Source: an uncultured Lachnospiraceae bacterium (lineage in GTDB: Bacteria > Bacillota > Clostridia > Lachnospirales > Lachnospiraceae). Taken from it: DNA of 28,634 nt. The DNA lies in contig CARQVR010000039.1 of NCBI GenBank assembly GCA_949051815.1, forward strand, positions 1-28,634, given 5' to 3'. The notes below the pieces were generated by a model. The model saw only the letters and a list, made by a program, of their open reading frames with translations, ran no database searches and was not told the DNA's origin. Both the position numbers and the translations under genes were made by a program. Shown here in pieces: positions 15,525 to 24,374 of the stretch (position 1 is the stretch's first letter; each line of letters begins with the position of its first letter).

Positions 15525-16541
15525 ATGACTTTTATCCCAAAACCGTTTAACAGGATGTGGCACAGCTTTGTCCGATTTCTCTACATGGCCGTCGGCGTTT
15601 ATCTGATTTTCCTTCTTCTCCGCTTTCCGGCGCTGTCCCTGCGGTATGCGCTGGCAGGTCTTAATCTGTGGTTTGTGAAAATGATTCCTACCCTGTTACC
15701 CTTTATGATTCTGTCAGGCATTCTGATCAACATGAACCTGACAGAAAGTTTTGTGCGGCTGTTTCATCCCGTACTGCGCTTTTTTTACGGCACGACGCCG
15801 AACGGTTCCTACACCCTGCTTATGGGATTTTTATGCGGATTTCCCATGGGCGCGCGGATCGCCGGTGAACTCTGCCGGACGGGACGGCTCACCGTCAGAG
15901 AGGGAAACCGTCTGCTGGCTTTTTGCAATAATATCGGCCCGATCTATTTTTTAAGTTTTGTGGTAAGCACACTCTCGCTGGAAAAGCCGTTCTTTCCCTT
16001 TCTTGTTATGTACGGCGTACCGCTTGTCTACGGCCTGTTTGTGATGCGGATTCCGCTGCCTTTTCGCCGGTCGGACAATAAACAGAAAGAGCTGACGCTT
16101 TCACGTGATTATCGACCGACTAAGTCAGTCCGATTGACCGGTCGGACAACAGATATGCCCTCACAAATTCCACAGACGCAAGGTCTTCTGGAGGCCACGG
16201 ACAATGCTGTCCTCTCCGGACTTACGGGTATTGCGAAGCTCGGCGGTTATATGGTGTTTTTCAACCTCCTGAATATCCTCTTCGTCCCCTTTGCCCATCT
16301 GCCTGCCACTCTCCTGCAGGCTTATTACTGTATCCTGGAAATTACGGGCGGCATCGCACGCTGCGGCACGAGCCATCCTTATCTTGTGCTTATTATGCTG
16401 CCCTTCGGCGGTTTTTCCTGCATGGGGCAGACATACAGTATGATCCGGAATACGGATCTGTCCATCCGGGCCTATTTATGTCATAAGCTGGCCCAGACAG
16501 CCATTACCCTTCTGATTTATATACTGTGGCGGCCGTTCTGA
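15525..16541 (+). CDS. YlbJ-like integral membrane protein (nucleoside-recognition/Gate family)
   Basis: 338-residue membrane protein with about eight hydrophobic segments. The signature MGFLCGFPMGARIAGEL (100-116), with NNIGPIYFLSF (135-145), matches the YlbJ type of Gate-domain protein; the C-terminal GGFSCMGQ (295-302) is its second half-repeat. YlbJ is a sporulation integral membrane protein in Bacillus, transported molecule unknown; relatives also occur in non-sporulating Firmicutes. A cytoplasmic linker (about 180-220) holds repeat sequences. The open frame runs far upstream, but that part is the antisense of the HAD gene. The ATG at 15525 has GGAGG 5 nt before it. In Bacillus ylbJ follows rsmD and coaD (ylbH-ylbI-ylbJ); both are close by here, which supports the name. 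Confidence 0.75.
   Translation: MTFIPKPFNRMWHSFVRFLYMAVGVYLIFLLLRFPALSLRYALAGLNLWFVKMIPTLLPFMILSGILINMNLTESFVRLFHPVLRFFYGTTPNGSYTLLMGFLCGFPMGARIAGELCRTGRLTVREGNRLLAFCNNIGPIYFLSFVVSTLSLEKPFFPFLVMYGVPLVYGLFVMRIPLPFRRSDNKQKELTLSRDYRPTKSVRLTGRTTDMPSQIPQTQGLLEATDNAVLSGLTGIAKLGGYMVFFNLLNILFVPFAHLPATLLQAYYCILEITGGIARCGTSHPYLVLIMLPFGGFSCMGQTYSMIRNTDLSIRAYLCHKLAQTAITLLIYILWRPF
16067..16149. repeat. 12-bp direct repeat pair around a palindrome, inside the ylbJ-like gene
   Basis: CCGGTCGGACAA occurs at 16067-16078 and again at 16138-16149, 71 nt apart and in different reading frames. Between them, at 16115-16129, is ACCGACTAAGTCAGT, a near copy of the palindrome at 8758-8772. The block encodes the cytoplasmic linker of the protein. 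It may be an old small insertion or tandem duplication, or chance. Confidence 0.35.
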
Positions 16542-16591
16542 GACACCAGACAGGTCTGCCGTCTGCAGCGCTTTTGCGCCTTTTGGCTCCG

Positions 16592-18091
16592 TTATCGCCT
16601 GCGTCGTCTTCTCTTTTTCTTTCGACGCCGCTTTTGACGCTTTCCGCTTCTCAGAATCAGCGCCATGGACAGCGCAAGACTGATCACCAGCAGGGCGCAT
16701 ACCAGGCAAACCGTCAGGAAGTAGCTGATCGTCGGCTCCTTTTTCTCTTTTTCAGGCGCCTCGTCATGTCTGTTTGCCTGATTTTCCGCAGAAACGGCAT
16801 TTTGCTTCGCCTCTTCTTCGGCCGCAGCCTTTGCCGCCGCTGCGATCCGCTCCTGTTCGGCCAGTTCCGCTGCGATCTCCTCCTCCGTTTTATAATCCAT
16901 GGAGGGAAGGGAGACGAGATTGCTCTCCGTAAACAGATCATAGCCGTTATAGCCCCGCACGACGATCTGCGGTATGATATGGGGCGGCACATTTATGGTA
17001 AAGGAAATGGTATCCTGCGTTTTATCTCCCCACGCAAGCCGGGTGGAAAAGGTATTTCCGCCGTCATAGCTGTAATCATAGTACAGCATCCCGCTGTCAT
17101 AGTCTGTGGCGGACAGCTCTATCGTCACATTTCCGGTCTCCATTTCCTGATCCGTGACTTCGATCATGCAAATGTCCGGTTCGGTTGTGTCGGGCTTCAT
17201 GACGCTTACCGGCACGGGAACGTCCAAAACCGGATAATCGCTGTAATCCACGCCGAGGGTCTCTGATTTCAGACGGAAATACTTAGCCGCAGACTGTGCG
17301 TCCAGCCTGCCGAACGCCTCCCACTGTTCTCTCCCTTCACAGAAAGGACGGTCGTTTTCGTGATCCATGTGACAGTGCTCGATCAGCACGCAGGTCAGAT
17401 CCTGCTCCACGGCATGACGTATGATGCCGTAGTAATCCGTCCCCTTTTTCCCGAGTCTTGTCTTGACGCCTCTCGAGTAAAGACCCAGGTCCGCAAGCGC
17501 CCCGATCTCTATGTCGGCAAAGGCATACCCTTCGCTGTAATGTCTTCCGAAAGCGGACACCCAGCATTCCGCCCCGAAAAGCGTGTTGTGATCCTGTGAG
17601 AGATTATAATGAAGGCAGAAGAGAAAATCAGCCTGCACCTCTTTGGCATACGCCACCCGCTCCTCAAGAGACAGCTTCCGGTCGTCTTCCCTTGTCAGAA
17701 AGACAGTAATGTCTTCATATTTTTCCAGTTCTTCCTTCATGGCTTTGGCGGTAATCAGTGTCATGTCCTTCTCCACAAAAGAGTCGTACATGCCGCCCTC
17801 CTCATCGCCGCCGTGTCCGGGATCTATGACAATCACCAGTTTCTCTTCCGGCAATTCTTCTATCCCTTCCCCCGCCGGGGCATCCGCAGCCGCCGGTGCA
17901 GATTCCACGTCAGCCGTCGTTTCCGCCGCTTTTACGCACGGCATGGCTTCCGCATAAACGCAGACAGAGAGACCCAAAAGCAGACAGAAAGAAAAACAGA
18001 GGCAGAGCATATCAGCTACCGTCCGATCCATCCATTCATTTATGCTGTTTTTTAGCAGGTACTGCCTTAAAATATGTTTCATATGCTCCAT
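16592..18091 (-). CDS. Membrane-anchored N-acetylmuramoyl-L-alanine amidase (Amidase_3)
   Basis: Zinc amidase that cuts the bond between N-acetylmuramic acid and L-alanine in peptidoglycan. Numbering from the ATG at 18091 (499 residues): N-terminal hydrophobic helix at about 28-47; an acidic and alanine-rich linker to about 82; Amidase_3 domain at about 85-275 with IDPGHGG (H93), E107, HYN (H161) and the catalytic Glu E238 in LIEHCH; then an Ig-like region (about 310-400), an alanine/glutamate coiled coil (about 400-435), a second membrane helix (about 455-482) and a basic tail with 16 K or R among the last 19 residues. Both ends anchored in the membrane and a polybasic tail are unusual for this family. 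GGAAG precedes the ATG at 18091; the longer frame runs through a terminator hairpin. Confidence 0.88.
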   Translation of the reverse strand: MEHMKHILRQYLLKNSINEWMDRTVADMLCLCFSFCLLLGLSVCVYAEAMPCVKAAETTADVESAPAAADAPAGEGIEELPEEKLVIVIDPGHGGDEEGGMYDSFVEKDMTLITAKAMKEELEKYEDITVFLTREDDRKLSLEERVAYAKEVQADFLFCLHYNLSQDHNTLFGAECWVSAFGRHYSEGYAFADIEIGALADLGLYSRGVKTRLGKKGTDYYGIIRHAVEQDLTCVLIEHCHMDHENDRPFCEGREQWEAFGRLDAQSAAKYFRLKSETLGVDYSDYPVLDVPVPVSVMKPDTTEPDICMIEVTDQEMETGNVTIELSATDYDSGMLYYDYSYDGGNTFSTRLAWGDKTQDTISFTINVPPHIIPQIVVRGYNGYDLFTESNLVSLPSMDYKTEEEIAAELAEQERIAAAAKAAAEEEAKQNAVSAENQANRHDEAPEKEKKEPTISYFLTVCLVCALLVISLALSMALILRSGKRQKRRRKKKRRRRRR

Positions 18092-18104
18092 AATCTTCCA
18101 AAAA

Positions 18105-18142
18105 TGTGAAAAAGAATAAGCCGGCTTCGAAAGGAAACCGGC
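18105..18142 (-). terminator. Rho-independent terminator after the coiled-coil gene
   Basis: Minus strand: GCCGGTTTC pairs with GAAGCCGGC (9 bp, one G-U) around a 5-nt loop, followed by TTATTCTTTTTC. It lies after the coiled-coil gene (stop at 18189) and ends just 14 nt before the amidase start, so amidase expression would need read-through or another promoter. Confidence 0.75.
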
Positions 18143-18188
18143 CCGCCTGTCTTTTTTCATCCGCGATTCATTTTTGCGGTTTTTATCG

Positions 18189-18794
18189 TTACATCAGATT
18201 CAGCTCCGGCCCGGGTTCCGCTTCCCCCTCGGCCTCCTTAAGCATTTTTTCCACTTCCACGGGACGCAGCTCCGCGCGGTTCGCTTTCACAATCTCGTTG
18301 TAGCCGCTGATCGTGTTGAAAAAGCTTTCATAATGCTCCGTAGCCGCCGTGAGTGTGGTCGTCATGGCGTTTTCCAGATTGGAAAGCATTTCGTCGAGAT
18401 ACTGCATGGCAGAGGTTTTGACACCATTGGCCTCCATGGTCGCGTTGTTCAGAATCTCCTGCGCCTGCGTGGTCGCCATGCGCACCACTTCATTCGCCTG
18501 CGCGTAAGCCTGCTGCATAATCTCGTGCTCATTTATCAATTCTGTGGTCTGTACCGTCGCATCCTTAATAAGCGCTTCCGCCTTCGTGCGTGCGTCATTG
18601 AGAATCGCTTCCTTATTGGAAATGATCTTCTGATAGCGCTTGATCTCATCCGGAGTCTTCATGCGAAGCTCCCGCAAAAGCTCGTCGATTTCTTCTTTAT
18701 TTACGATAATATTGGTCTTGGAAAGCGGCTGGAATTTGCAGCCGTCAATATAGTCCTCTATCTCATCGATCAGTTGTTCAATTCTACTGCTCAT
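18189..18794 (-). CDS. Coiled-coil protein (DivIVA / ATPase-subunit-like), function unknown
   Basis: 201-residue soluble protein, almost all helical. Residues 1-45 have a hydrophobic/charged pattern (LIDEIEDYIDGCK, EEIDELLRELR) like the start of a DivIVA-like domain. Residues 45-175 form a long heptad-patterned coiled coil rich in A, E, Q and N. The C-terminal 20 residues are acidic and proline-rich. Proteins of this kind are often annotated as DivIVA-domain or V-type ATPase subunit H-like in Clostridia, but no function is known to me. AGGAG lies 6 nt before the ATG. It follows coaD by 34 nt and is closed by a hairpin terminator before the amidase. Confidence 0.75.
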   Translation of the reverse strand: MSSRIEQLIDEIEDYIDGCKFQPLSKTNIIVNKEEIDELLRELRMKTPDEIKRYQKIISNKEAILNDARTKAEALIKDATVQTTELINEHEIMQQAYAQANEVVRMATTQAQEILNNATMEANGVKTSAMQYLDEMLSNLENAMTTTLTAATEHYESFFNTISGYNEIVKANRAELRPVEVEKMLKEAEGEAEPGPELNLM

Positions 18795-18828
18795 TGCCTG
18801 CTCCTATCTCTTATTGACCACCGAATAA

Positions 18829-19308
18829 TCACCTGTATTTTTCATATAACATCCGCCCGACAAAATCAGGCACGCACTCCGAGATATCCCCGTTAAAGCT
18901 TGCAATTTCCTTGACGGTGGAAGAACTTAAGTATGCGTATTCAAGACTGGTCGTCAAAAACACCGTATCTAATTTCCCATTGGAAAATTTACGGTTCGTC
19001 TGTGCGATCTGCAGTTCGTATTCAAAATCAGTAATAGCGCGCAACCCTCTGATCGCCACATGGATATTCTTTCTGGCGGCATAGTCAATCAACAGACCGC
19101 TGAAAGAATCTATCGTTACATTGGGCAGATCGCGGGTCGCTTCCTCTAACATTTTAACACGTTCTTCCACAGAAAACAATGGAGTCTTTGTTTTATTGTT
19201 CAAGACGCTTACCGTCAATTCATCAAAAATTTCAGAGGCACGCCGGATAATATCCAGATGTCCGTAAGTCACCGGGTCAAAACTGCCCGGATAAATTGCT
19301 GCCTTCAT
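18829..19308 (-). CDS. coaD: Phosphopantetheine adenylyltransferase
   Basis: CoaD joins ATP and 4'-phosphopantetheine to make dephospho-CoA, the next-to-last step of coenzyme A synthesis. The 159-residue length is standard. The nucleotidyltransferase motif GSFDPVTYGH is at 8-17 (H17 in the T/HxGH motif), AIRGLRAITDFEYE is at 85-98 and YLSSSTVKE at 126-134. GAGGA lies about 7 nt before the ATG. It is read in the same direction as rsmD upstream (138-nt gap) and the coiled-coil gene downstream (34 nt). rsmD-coaD order is conserved in many Firmicutes. Confidence 0.97.
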   Translation of the reverse strand: MKAAIYPGSFDPVTYGHLDIIRRASEIFDELTVSVLNNKTKTPLFSVEERVKMLEEATRDLPNVTIDSFSGLLIDYAARKNIHVAIRGLRAITDFEYELQIAQTNRKFSNGKLDTVFLTTSLEYAYLSSSTVKEIASFNGDISECVPDFVGRMLYEKYR

Positions 19309-19368
19309 AAGTAAGTCCTCACATTTTTATCGCCAGAAACCGAAAGCACAACCAAAACTTATGATAAC

Positions 19369-19397
19369 ATATTAAAACAATTTTATCGAAATGTCTT
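19369..19397 (-). promoter_or_regulatory. Possible coaD promoter
   Basis: AAGACA (19392-19397) and TAATAT (19369-19374) on the minus strand are separated by 17 bp, 4 of 6 each, in the AT-rich 138-nt gap between rsmD and coaD. There is no clear terminator in this gap, so coaD may also be read from upstream. Confidence 0.35.
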
Positions 19398-19446
19398 TAC
19401 TTATTTTCATTTTTTTGTATTTTTTTGGTAAAAAAACTGCGCGCTA

Positions 19447-19995
19447 TTACATTTTCCGACAAAAAATATGCCGGTTCGTCTTATACCGTTTCTCCTTCTC
19501 CAGAGAAAAACCCGTCTCCTCCAGACAGGAAATGTCCGTGCGGAGGGAAGTCTCAATCACTATCAGGGTGTTCTCTGTCACCCACGGCAGCTCCCCAAGC
19601 GCAGCAAGCACGCGCGCCTCATGCCCGCAGTCGTAAGGCGGATCCAAAAATACGATATCCGCTTCCTTCTCATGAATCCCGTAGATGGCGGAAAGCACAT
19701 CTGTTTTTAAAATCGTCGCCCGATCCGCAAGATGGGTAAACTGTAAATTCTCCTGAATACAGGAAAGCGCCCTTTTCTCGTTTTCCACAAAATACGCATG
19801 TTTTGCACCGCGGCTTAAGGCTTCGATGCCGATGCCGCCGCTTCCGCTGAACAGATCCACAAACAGCGCGCCGCTCAAATAAGGCTGCAGCATATTAAAT
19901 AACGTCTCTTTGATCCTGTCCGTGGTCGGTCTGGTATCCATCCCTTCCGGTGTTTTCAGACGAAGGCTTCTTGCCGTTCCCGCTATCACTCTCAT
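19447..19995 (-). CDS. rsmD: 16S rRNA (guanine(966)-N(2))-methyltransferase RsmD
   Basis: RsmD uses S-adenosylmethionine to methylate G966 of 16S rRNA during 30S assembly. The 182-residue protein starts with MRVIAGTARS and RPTTDRIKETLFNML (22-36), typical for RsmD. The SAM-binding motif DLFSGSGGIGIEAL is at 47-60, followed by E71, and the catalytic FLDPPY at 116-121. GAGGGG lies 8 nt before the ATG. It starts 59 nt after the parC-like gene on the same strand and precedes coaD. Confidence 0.95.
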   Translation of the reverse strand: MRVIAGTARSLRLKTPEGMDTRPTTDRIKETLFNMLQPYLSGALFVDLFSGSGGIGIEALSRGAKHAYFVENEKRALSCIQENLQFTHLADRATILKTDVLSAIYGIHEKEADIVFLDPPYDCGHEARVLAALGELPWVTENTLIVIETSLRTDISCLEETGFSLEKEKRYKTNRHIFCRKM

Positions 19996-20054
19996 AGGTT
20001 TTTCCCCTCATTCTGTCTTGTCACTCCCATGCGGCAAAAGTCTGCCTTTCACCG

Positions 20055-22292
20055 TCAGATCCGTATTTTCACACCCTTACTGTCGCGATGCCCGGGTTTG
20101 ATTTTGTTTAACTCCAGTGTCCGGCCGCCGTACTCGATGGTCTGATCCACCGCGTTTTGCGAATAATGGACAGCCTCGATCTCGTCTTTGGCGGTAAGTT
20201 TCATGCCCCGGACGCCGATTGCACCTTTCTTCTTCTCAGGGATTTCCTCCACAGGGAAGCGCAGAAAATACCCTGCCTTAGTCTGTAAAATGATGTTTCG
20301 CTGCTCTTTGAACGCAGTCACGCTCACCACCTCGTCGCCATCCGACAGTTTCGTCGCCGCCACGGTGCGCTTGGCTACGTCAAACTCACCGCCGTCCACC
20401 ACCTTAAGCATCGCCTGTCTGGTTGCAAAAATGACACGGTAGAGGTTTAAGTCGCTCTGGCTTGCCGCATAGACGATGGACTCCTTCGCAGAATCGAAAT
20501 TACTCACATTGTCAACAGGCACGCCCTTATCGCGGAATTTTCCGAACGGCAGATCCATGGCCTTCACGGTGTGAAGCTGTCCCGTATTGGTAAACAGACA
20601 GACTTTTCCCGTATTCTTGCAGACAAAAGCGTAGCGGCTTTCCACGTCCGCCGCCTCCTTATTGCGCTCGTAGGTGGCCGTGTCGATGGTTCTGGCATAG
20701 CCGAAACGGTCCATCAGAAAGACAATGTCCATCTCCTCCACCTTTTTCTCCACATAGACGGCTTCCTCGGCATTGGTGATCTGCGTTCTTCTTTTCCGCT
20801 TGTATTTTTCCTTGATTTCGTCCAGTTCATTTATGATAACCTGCGCCATGGAATCTCTTCTGGCCAGAATATCCTCATAGCGGTAAATATTCGCCATGGT
20901 GTCCTCATGTTCGTTAATGAGGGCTTCAATCTCCAGACCGATCAGCTTGTAGAGACGCATCTCCAGAATGGCGGTGGCCTGCTTTTCCGTAAACATAAGC
21001 TGCGACGCCATCACCCTGGATTCCCTGGACTTAAACCTGATGCCGTCGGTCTTTCCCTCCACAAGGCAGGCTTTCGCCATGGCGCGGTCTTTGGAACCGC
21101 GGAGGATCTCGATAATCAGATCGATCACATTGCAGGCTTTGATCAGCCCTTCCTGAATCTCCTTGCGTTCCAGCTCCTTCGCCAGCAGATTCCGGTATTT
21201 TCTCCCGGCTACCTCGTACTGGAAACTGACGCTTTCCCGGATGATTGCTTTCAGGCCCATGGTTTCCGGGCGTCCGTCCGAAATAGCCAGCATATTGACG
21301 CCAAAGGTATCCTCCAGACGGGTCTTTTTGTAGAGCATATTTTTAAAGTTCTCCACGTCGGCATCCTTGCGAAGCTCAATCACGATACGGATGCCCTCCT
21401 TGGAGGACTGATTCGTGATATCCACGATATCCTGCGTTTTTTTCGTCTCCGCAAGAGCCGCCACATCCATCAGGAATTTGCCGATGTTGGCACCGATCAT
21501 GGTGTAGGGAATTTCCGTGATCACCAGATTGGTTTTACCGCCCTTTGCTTTCTCCACTTCCACTTTGCCGCGAAGTCTGACCTTGCCCATCCCGGTCTCA
21601 TAAATTTCCAGAAGATCGTCCTGATTGATGACGATGCCGCCGGTGGGGAAATCCGGTCCCTTCACATAGCGCATCAGTTCTCTGGTGGTAATATTTTCAT
21701 CCAGCATATAGGCTTTTGTGGCGTCAATTATCTCCGCCAGATTGTGGGGCGGAATGTTTGTGGCCATACCGACGGCAATCCCCTCGGAGCCGTTTACCAG
21801 AAGGTTCGGGATCTTTACGGGAAGCACGCTTGGCTCCCGCTCCGTCTCGTCAAAATTCGGGATAAAGTCCACCACGTCCTTGTCCAGATCTGCCAGAAAA
21901 GCCTCCTGCGTGATCTGCTCCAGACGGGCCTCCGTGTAACGCATGGCCGCTGCGCCGTCCCCCTCGATGTTGCCGAAATTACCGTGTCCGTCGATCAGGG
22001 GCAGTCCCTTTTTGAAATCCTGTGACATGACGACCAGCGCCTCATAGATGGAGCTGTCGCCGTGGGGATGGTATTTACCCATGGTGTCCCCCACGATACG
22101 GGCCGATTTCCGGTACGGCCTGTCATAGCGGATGCCAAGCTCGTGCATATCGTAGAGTGTCCTTCTCTGCACCGGCTTCAGACCGTCTCGCGCATCCGGC
22201 AAGGCTCTGGCGATGATCACGCTCATGGCGTAGTCTATATAGGATTTCTGCATGACATCGGAATATTCCGTTTTGATAATTCTGTCTTCCAT
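20055..22292 (-). CDS. parC: Type II topoisomerase subunit A, topoisomerase IV-like (ParC)
   Basis: DNA-cleaving subunit of a type II topoisomerase. The catalytic tyrosine is Y119 in AAMRYTEARL, and the quinolone-contact region is HPHGDSSIYE with S80 and E84, the same residues and numbers as in E. coli ParC. The full-length protein is 745 residues, short for gyrase A. The C-terminal domain shows degenerate beta-pinwheel blades, but no GyrA box (QRRGGKG): at the corresponding place (about 535-553) there is ATYERNKEAADVES. Without that box gyrase cannot wrap and supercoil DNA, so topoisomerase IV is the better call. Naming it gyrA remains possible because many databases use that name for this clade. 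It follows parE by 84 nt; the ribosome site (GAGAGA) is weak. Confidence 0.85.
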   Translation of the reverse strand: MEDRIIKTEYSDVMQKSYIDYAMSVIIARALPDARDGLKPVQRRTLYDMHELGIRYDRPYRKSARIVGDTMGKYHPHGDSSIYEALVVMSQDFKKGLPLIDGHGNFGNIEGDGAAAMRYTEARLEQITQEAFLADLDKDVVDFIPNFDETEREPSVLPVKIPNLLVNGSEGIAVGMATNIPPHNLAEIIDATKAYMLDENITTRELMRYVKGPDFPTGGIVINQDDLLEIYETGMGKVRLRGKVEVEKAKGGKTNLVITEIPYTMIGANIGKFLMDVAALAETKKTQDIVDITNQSSKEGIRIVIELRKDADVENFKNMLYKKTRLEDTFGVNMLAISDGRPETMGLKAIIRESVSFQYEVAGRKYRNLLAKELERKEIQEGLIKACNVIDLIIEILRGSKDRAMAKACLVEGKTDGIRFKSRESRVMASQLMFTEKQATAILEMRLYKLIGLEIEALINEHEDTMANIYRYEDILARRDSMAQVIINELDEIKEKYKRKRRTQITNAEEAVYVEKKVEEMDIVFLMDRFGYARTIDTATYERNKEAADVESRYAFVCKNTGKVCLFTNTGQLHTVKAMDLPFGKFRDKGVPVDNVSNFDSAKESIVYAASQSDLNLYRVIFATRQAMLKVVDGGEFDVAKRTVAATKLSDGDEVVSVTAFKEQRNIILQTKAGYFLRFPVEEIPEKKKGAIGVRGMKLTAKDEIEAVHYSQNAVDQTIEYGGRTLELNKIKPGHRDSKGVKIRI

Positions 22293-22376
22293 TTTTGTTC
22301 TCTCTCTTTTTGGGAAGGTTTTTTACCTGTTTATTTTCTGCCTTTGCCGCAGCGTCCGCAAATGCGTGCTATCGCG

Positions 22377-24305
22377 CTAGACGTCAAGCTCCGCCTCCTG
22401 CGCATTTTTGTAGATAAACGCCTTTCTGGGCGGCACCTCTGTGCCCATCAGCATTTCCGTCACTTCGCTCGCCATGCGGGCGTCCTCGATCTCCACCTGC
22501 TTTAAGAGTCTCTTTTCGGGATCAAGGGTCGTCTCCCAGAGCTGGTCGGCATCCATTTCGCCAAGCCCCTTATACCGCTGTAAGGTAAATGGGCCTTTAT
22601 GTCTTTTCCTGTATTTTTCCAGCGCCTTGTCGTCATAGAGATACTCTTCCGCCCCCTTCGACGGCATGGCTTTATAGAGGGGCGGCATGGCGATATAGAC
22701 ATGTCCCTCATAAATCAGTTCCGGCATAAACCGGTAAAACAGCGTAAGCAGCAGCGTGGAAATGTGCGCGCCGTCCACGTCCGCATCGGCCATAATGATA
22801 ATCTTGTCATAGCGCAGTCTGGTAATATCGAAATCATTGCCGAAACCTTCCGAAAAGCCACAGCCAAACGCGTTGATCATGGTCTTGATCTCGGCGTTTG
22901 CCAGCACCTTGTCGATGCTTGCCTTCTCCACGTTCAGAATCTTACCGCGAATCGGCAGGATCGCCTGATACATGCGGTTTCTGGCCGTTTTAGCGCTGCC
23001 GCCCGCAGAATCGCCCTCCACGATGAAGATTTCACATTTGGAGGCGTCTTTGGACTCGCAGTTGGCCAGTTTCCCGTTAGAGTCGAAGGAAAACTTCTGT
23101 TTGGTTAAAAGATTGGTCTTGGCCTTCTCCTCGGTCTTTCGTATCTTCGCCGCTTTTTCCGCACAGCCGATAATGCTCTTCAAAGTGTCCAGATTGCGGT
23201 CAAAGAAACGGACGATCTCGTCTCCCGTCACCTTGCTGACCACTTTCGCCGCGTCCTGATTGTCCAGCTTGGTCTTGGTCTGTCCCTCGAACCTGGGATC
23301 CGGATGCTTGATGGAAACCACCGCCGTCATACCGTTTCTCACATCCGCGCCGGTAAAGTTCACATCCTTCTCCTTTAAGATGTTAAGCCCTCTGGCGTAA
23401 GTATTGATCACGTTTGTGAACATGGTCTTAAAGCCGGTCAGATGGGTGCCTCCCTCAGCGTTATATATGTTATTACAAAAGCCAAGCACATTCTCATGGA
23501 ACTCATTCACATACTGGAACGCGCATTCCACGGTGATGCCTTCCGTCTCTCCTTTAAAGTAAATCACGTCATGAATGGCCTCGCGGCTCTTGTTTATATC
23601 CTTGATAAAGCCGACGATTCCTTCCGGCTCATGGTACTCGATGTGCTCAACCTCAGATCCTCTCTTATCTTCATATATAATGGTAAGCGCCGGATTCAGA
23701 TAAGCGGTTTCATGAAGGCGGCTTTTCACGTCGTCCTCCTTGAAGCGGGTCTTGTCAAAGATGGTATCGTCCGGCAGGAAGTTAATGGTTGTGCCGGATT
23801 CTCTTGTCTTTCCGACAACGGGAAGAAGGCCGTCCTTCAATTCCAGCGTGGGAATGCCGCGCTCATAATGATCCTCGTAGATCTGTCCGCCGGTTTTGAC
23901 GGTCACATGAAGATAGGTGGACAGCGCATTGACCACCGAGGAACCCACACCGTGCAGTCCGCCGCTTGTCTTATAGGCGTCATTATCAAATTTGCCGCCC
24001 GCATGAAGCGTGGTGAATACAAGACGCTCCGCGCTGATGCCCTTCTCATGCATCCCCACGGGAATGCCCCGTCCGTTGTCCGAGACGGTGGCGGAACCGT
24101 CCGCCTCAAGCGTCACCCGGATGGTAGTGCAATAACCCGCCAGATGCTCGTCCACCGCATTGTCCATGATCTCGTAGATCAGGTGGTTTAATCCTTTCGT
24201 GGAGACGCTGCCGATGTACATGCCGGGACGGACCCGGACTGCCTCTAATCCCTCCAGAACGGTAATACTGGAGGCGTCGTATGTGTTTGTATCTGTCTTA
24301 GCCAT
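22377..24305 (-). CDS. parE: Type II topoisomerase subunit B, topoisomerase IV-like (ParE)
   Basis: ATPase subunit paired with the ParC-like protein. Numbering from the ATG at 24305 (642 residues): GHKL ATPase with YEIMDNAVDE (E45, N49), DNGRGIPV (76-83) and GGLHGVGSSVVNAL (115-128); TOPRIM domain with VEGDSAGG and MADADVDGA; QRYKGLGEM near the end. These are shared by GyrB and ParE, so the name rests on its partner. In Clostridia the main gyrBA pair is normally beside dnaA and recF, which are not here. GAGAGG lies 5 nt before the ATG; the open frame upstream has no site. Confidence 0.85.
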   Translation of the reverse strand: MAKTDTNTYDASSITVLEGLEAVRVRPGMYIGSVSTKGLNHLIYEIMDNAVDEHLAGYCTTIRVTLEADGSATVSDNGRGIPVGMHEKGISAERLVFTTLHAGGKFDNDAYKTSGGLHGVGSSVVNALSTYLHVTVKTGGQIYEDHYERGIPTLELKDGLLPVVGKTRESGTTINFLPDDTIFDKTRFKEDDVKSRLHETAYLNPALTIIYEDKRGSEVEHIEYHEPEGIVGFIKDINKSREAIHDVIYFKGETEGITVECAFQYVNEFHENVLGFCNNIYNAEGGTHLTGFKTMFTNVINTYARGLNILKEKDVNFTGADVRNGMTAVVSIKHPDPRFEGQTKTKLDNQDAAKVVSKVTGDEIVRFFDRNLDTLKSIIGCAEKAAKIRKTEEKAKTNLLTKQKFSFDSNGKLANCESKDASKCEIFIVEGDSAGGSAKTARNRMYQAILPIRGKILNVEKASIDKVLANAEIKTMINAFGCGFSEGFGNDFDITRLRYDKIIIMADADVDGAHISTLLLTLFYRFMPELIYEGHVYIAMPPLYKAMPSKGAEEYLYDDKALEKYRKRHKGPFTLQRYKGLGEMDADQLWETTLDPEKRLLKQVEIEDARMASEVTEMLMGTEVPPRKAFIYKNAQEAELDV

Positions 24306-24345
24306 AATTACCTCTCGCAATTCAAAAAACAATAATACATGATTG

Positions 24346-24374
24346 AGTTTACCATACATCTGGTATTTTTGCAA
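24346..24374 (-). promoter_or_regulatory. Possible parEC promoter
   Basis: TTGCAA (24369-24374) and TAAACT (24346-24351) on the minus strand, 17 bp apart, 4 of 6 each. An inverted repeat at 24363-24385 covers the -35. Confidence 0.4.

Noticed and set aside
16542..16591. Terminator between the ylbJ-like gene and the amidase
   Set aside because: Only a 4-bp GCGC stem is seen with a short T-run, too weak to claim.
20571..22025. 484-codon plus-strand reading frame
   Set aside because: It is the reverse of parC; the composition (rich in H, Q, R, L) is typical of an antisense shadow and it resembles no family.
20055..24305. Calling the topoisomerase pair gyrA/gyrB
   Set aside because: No GyrA box, short A subunit, ParC-like residues and no dnaA/recF neighbours.
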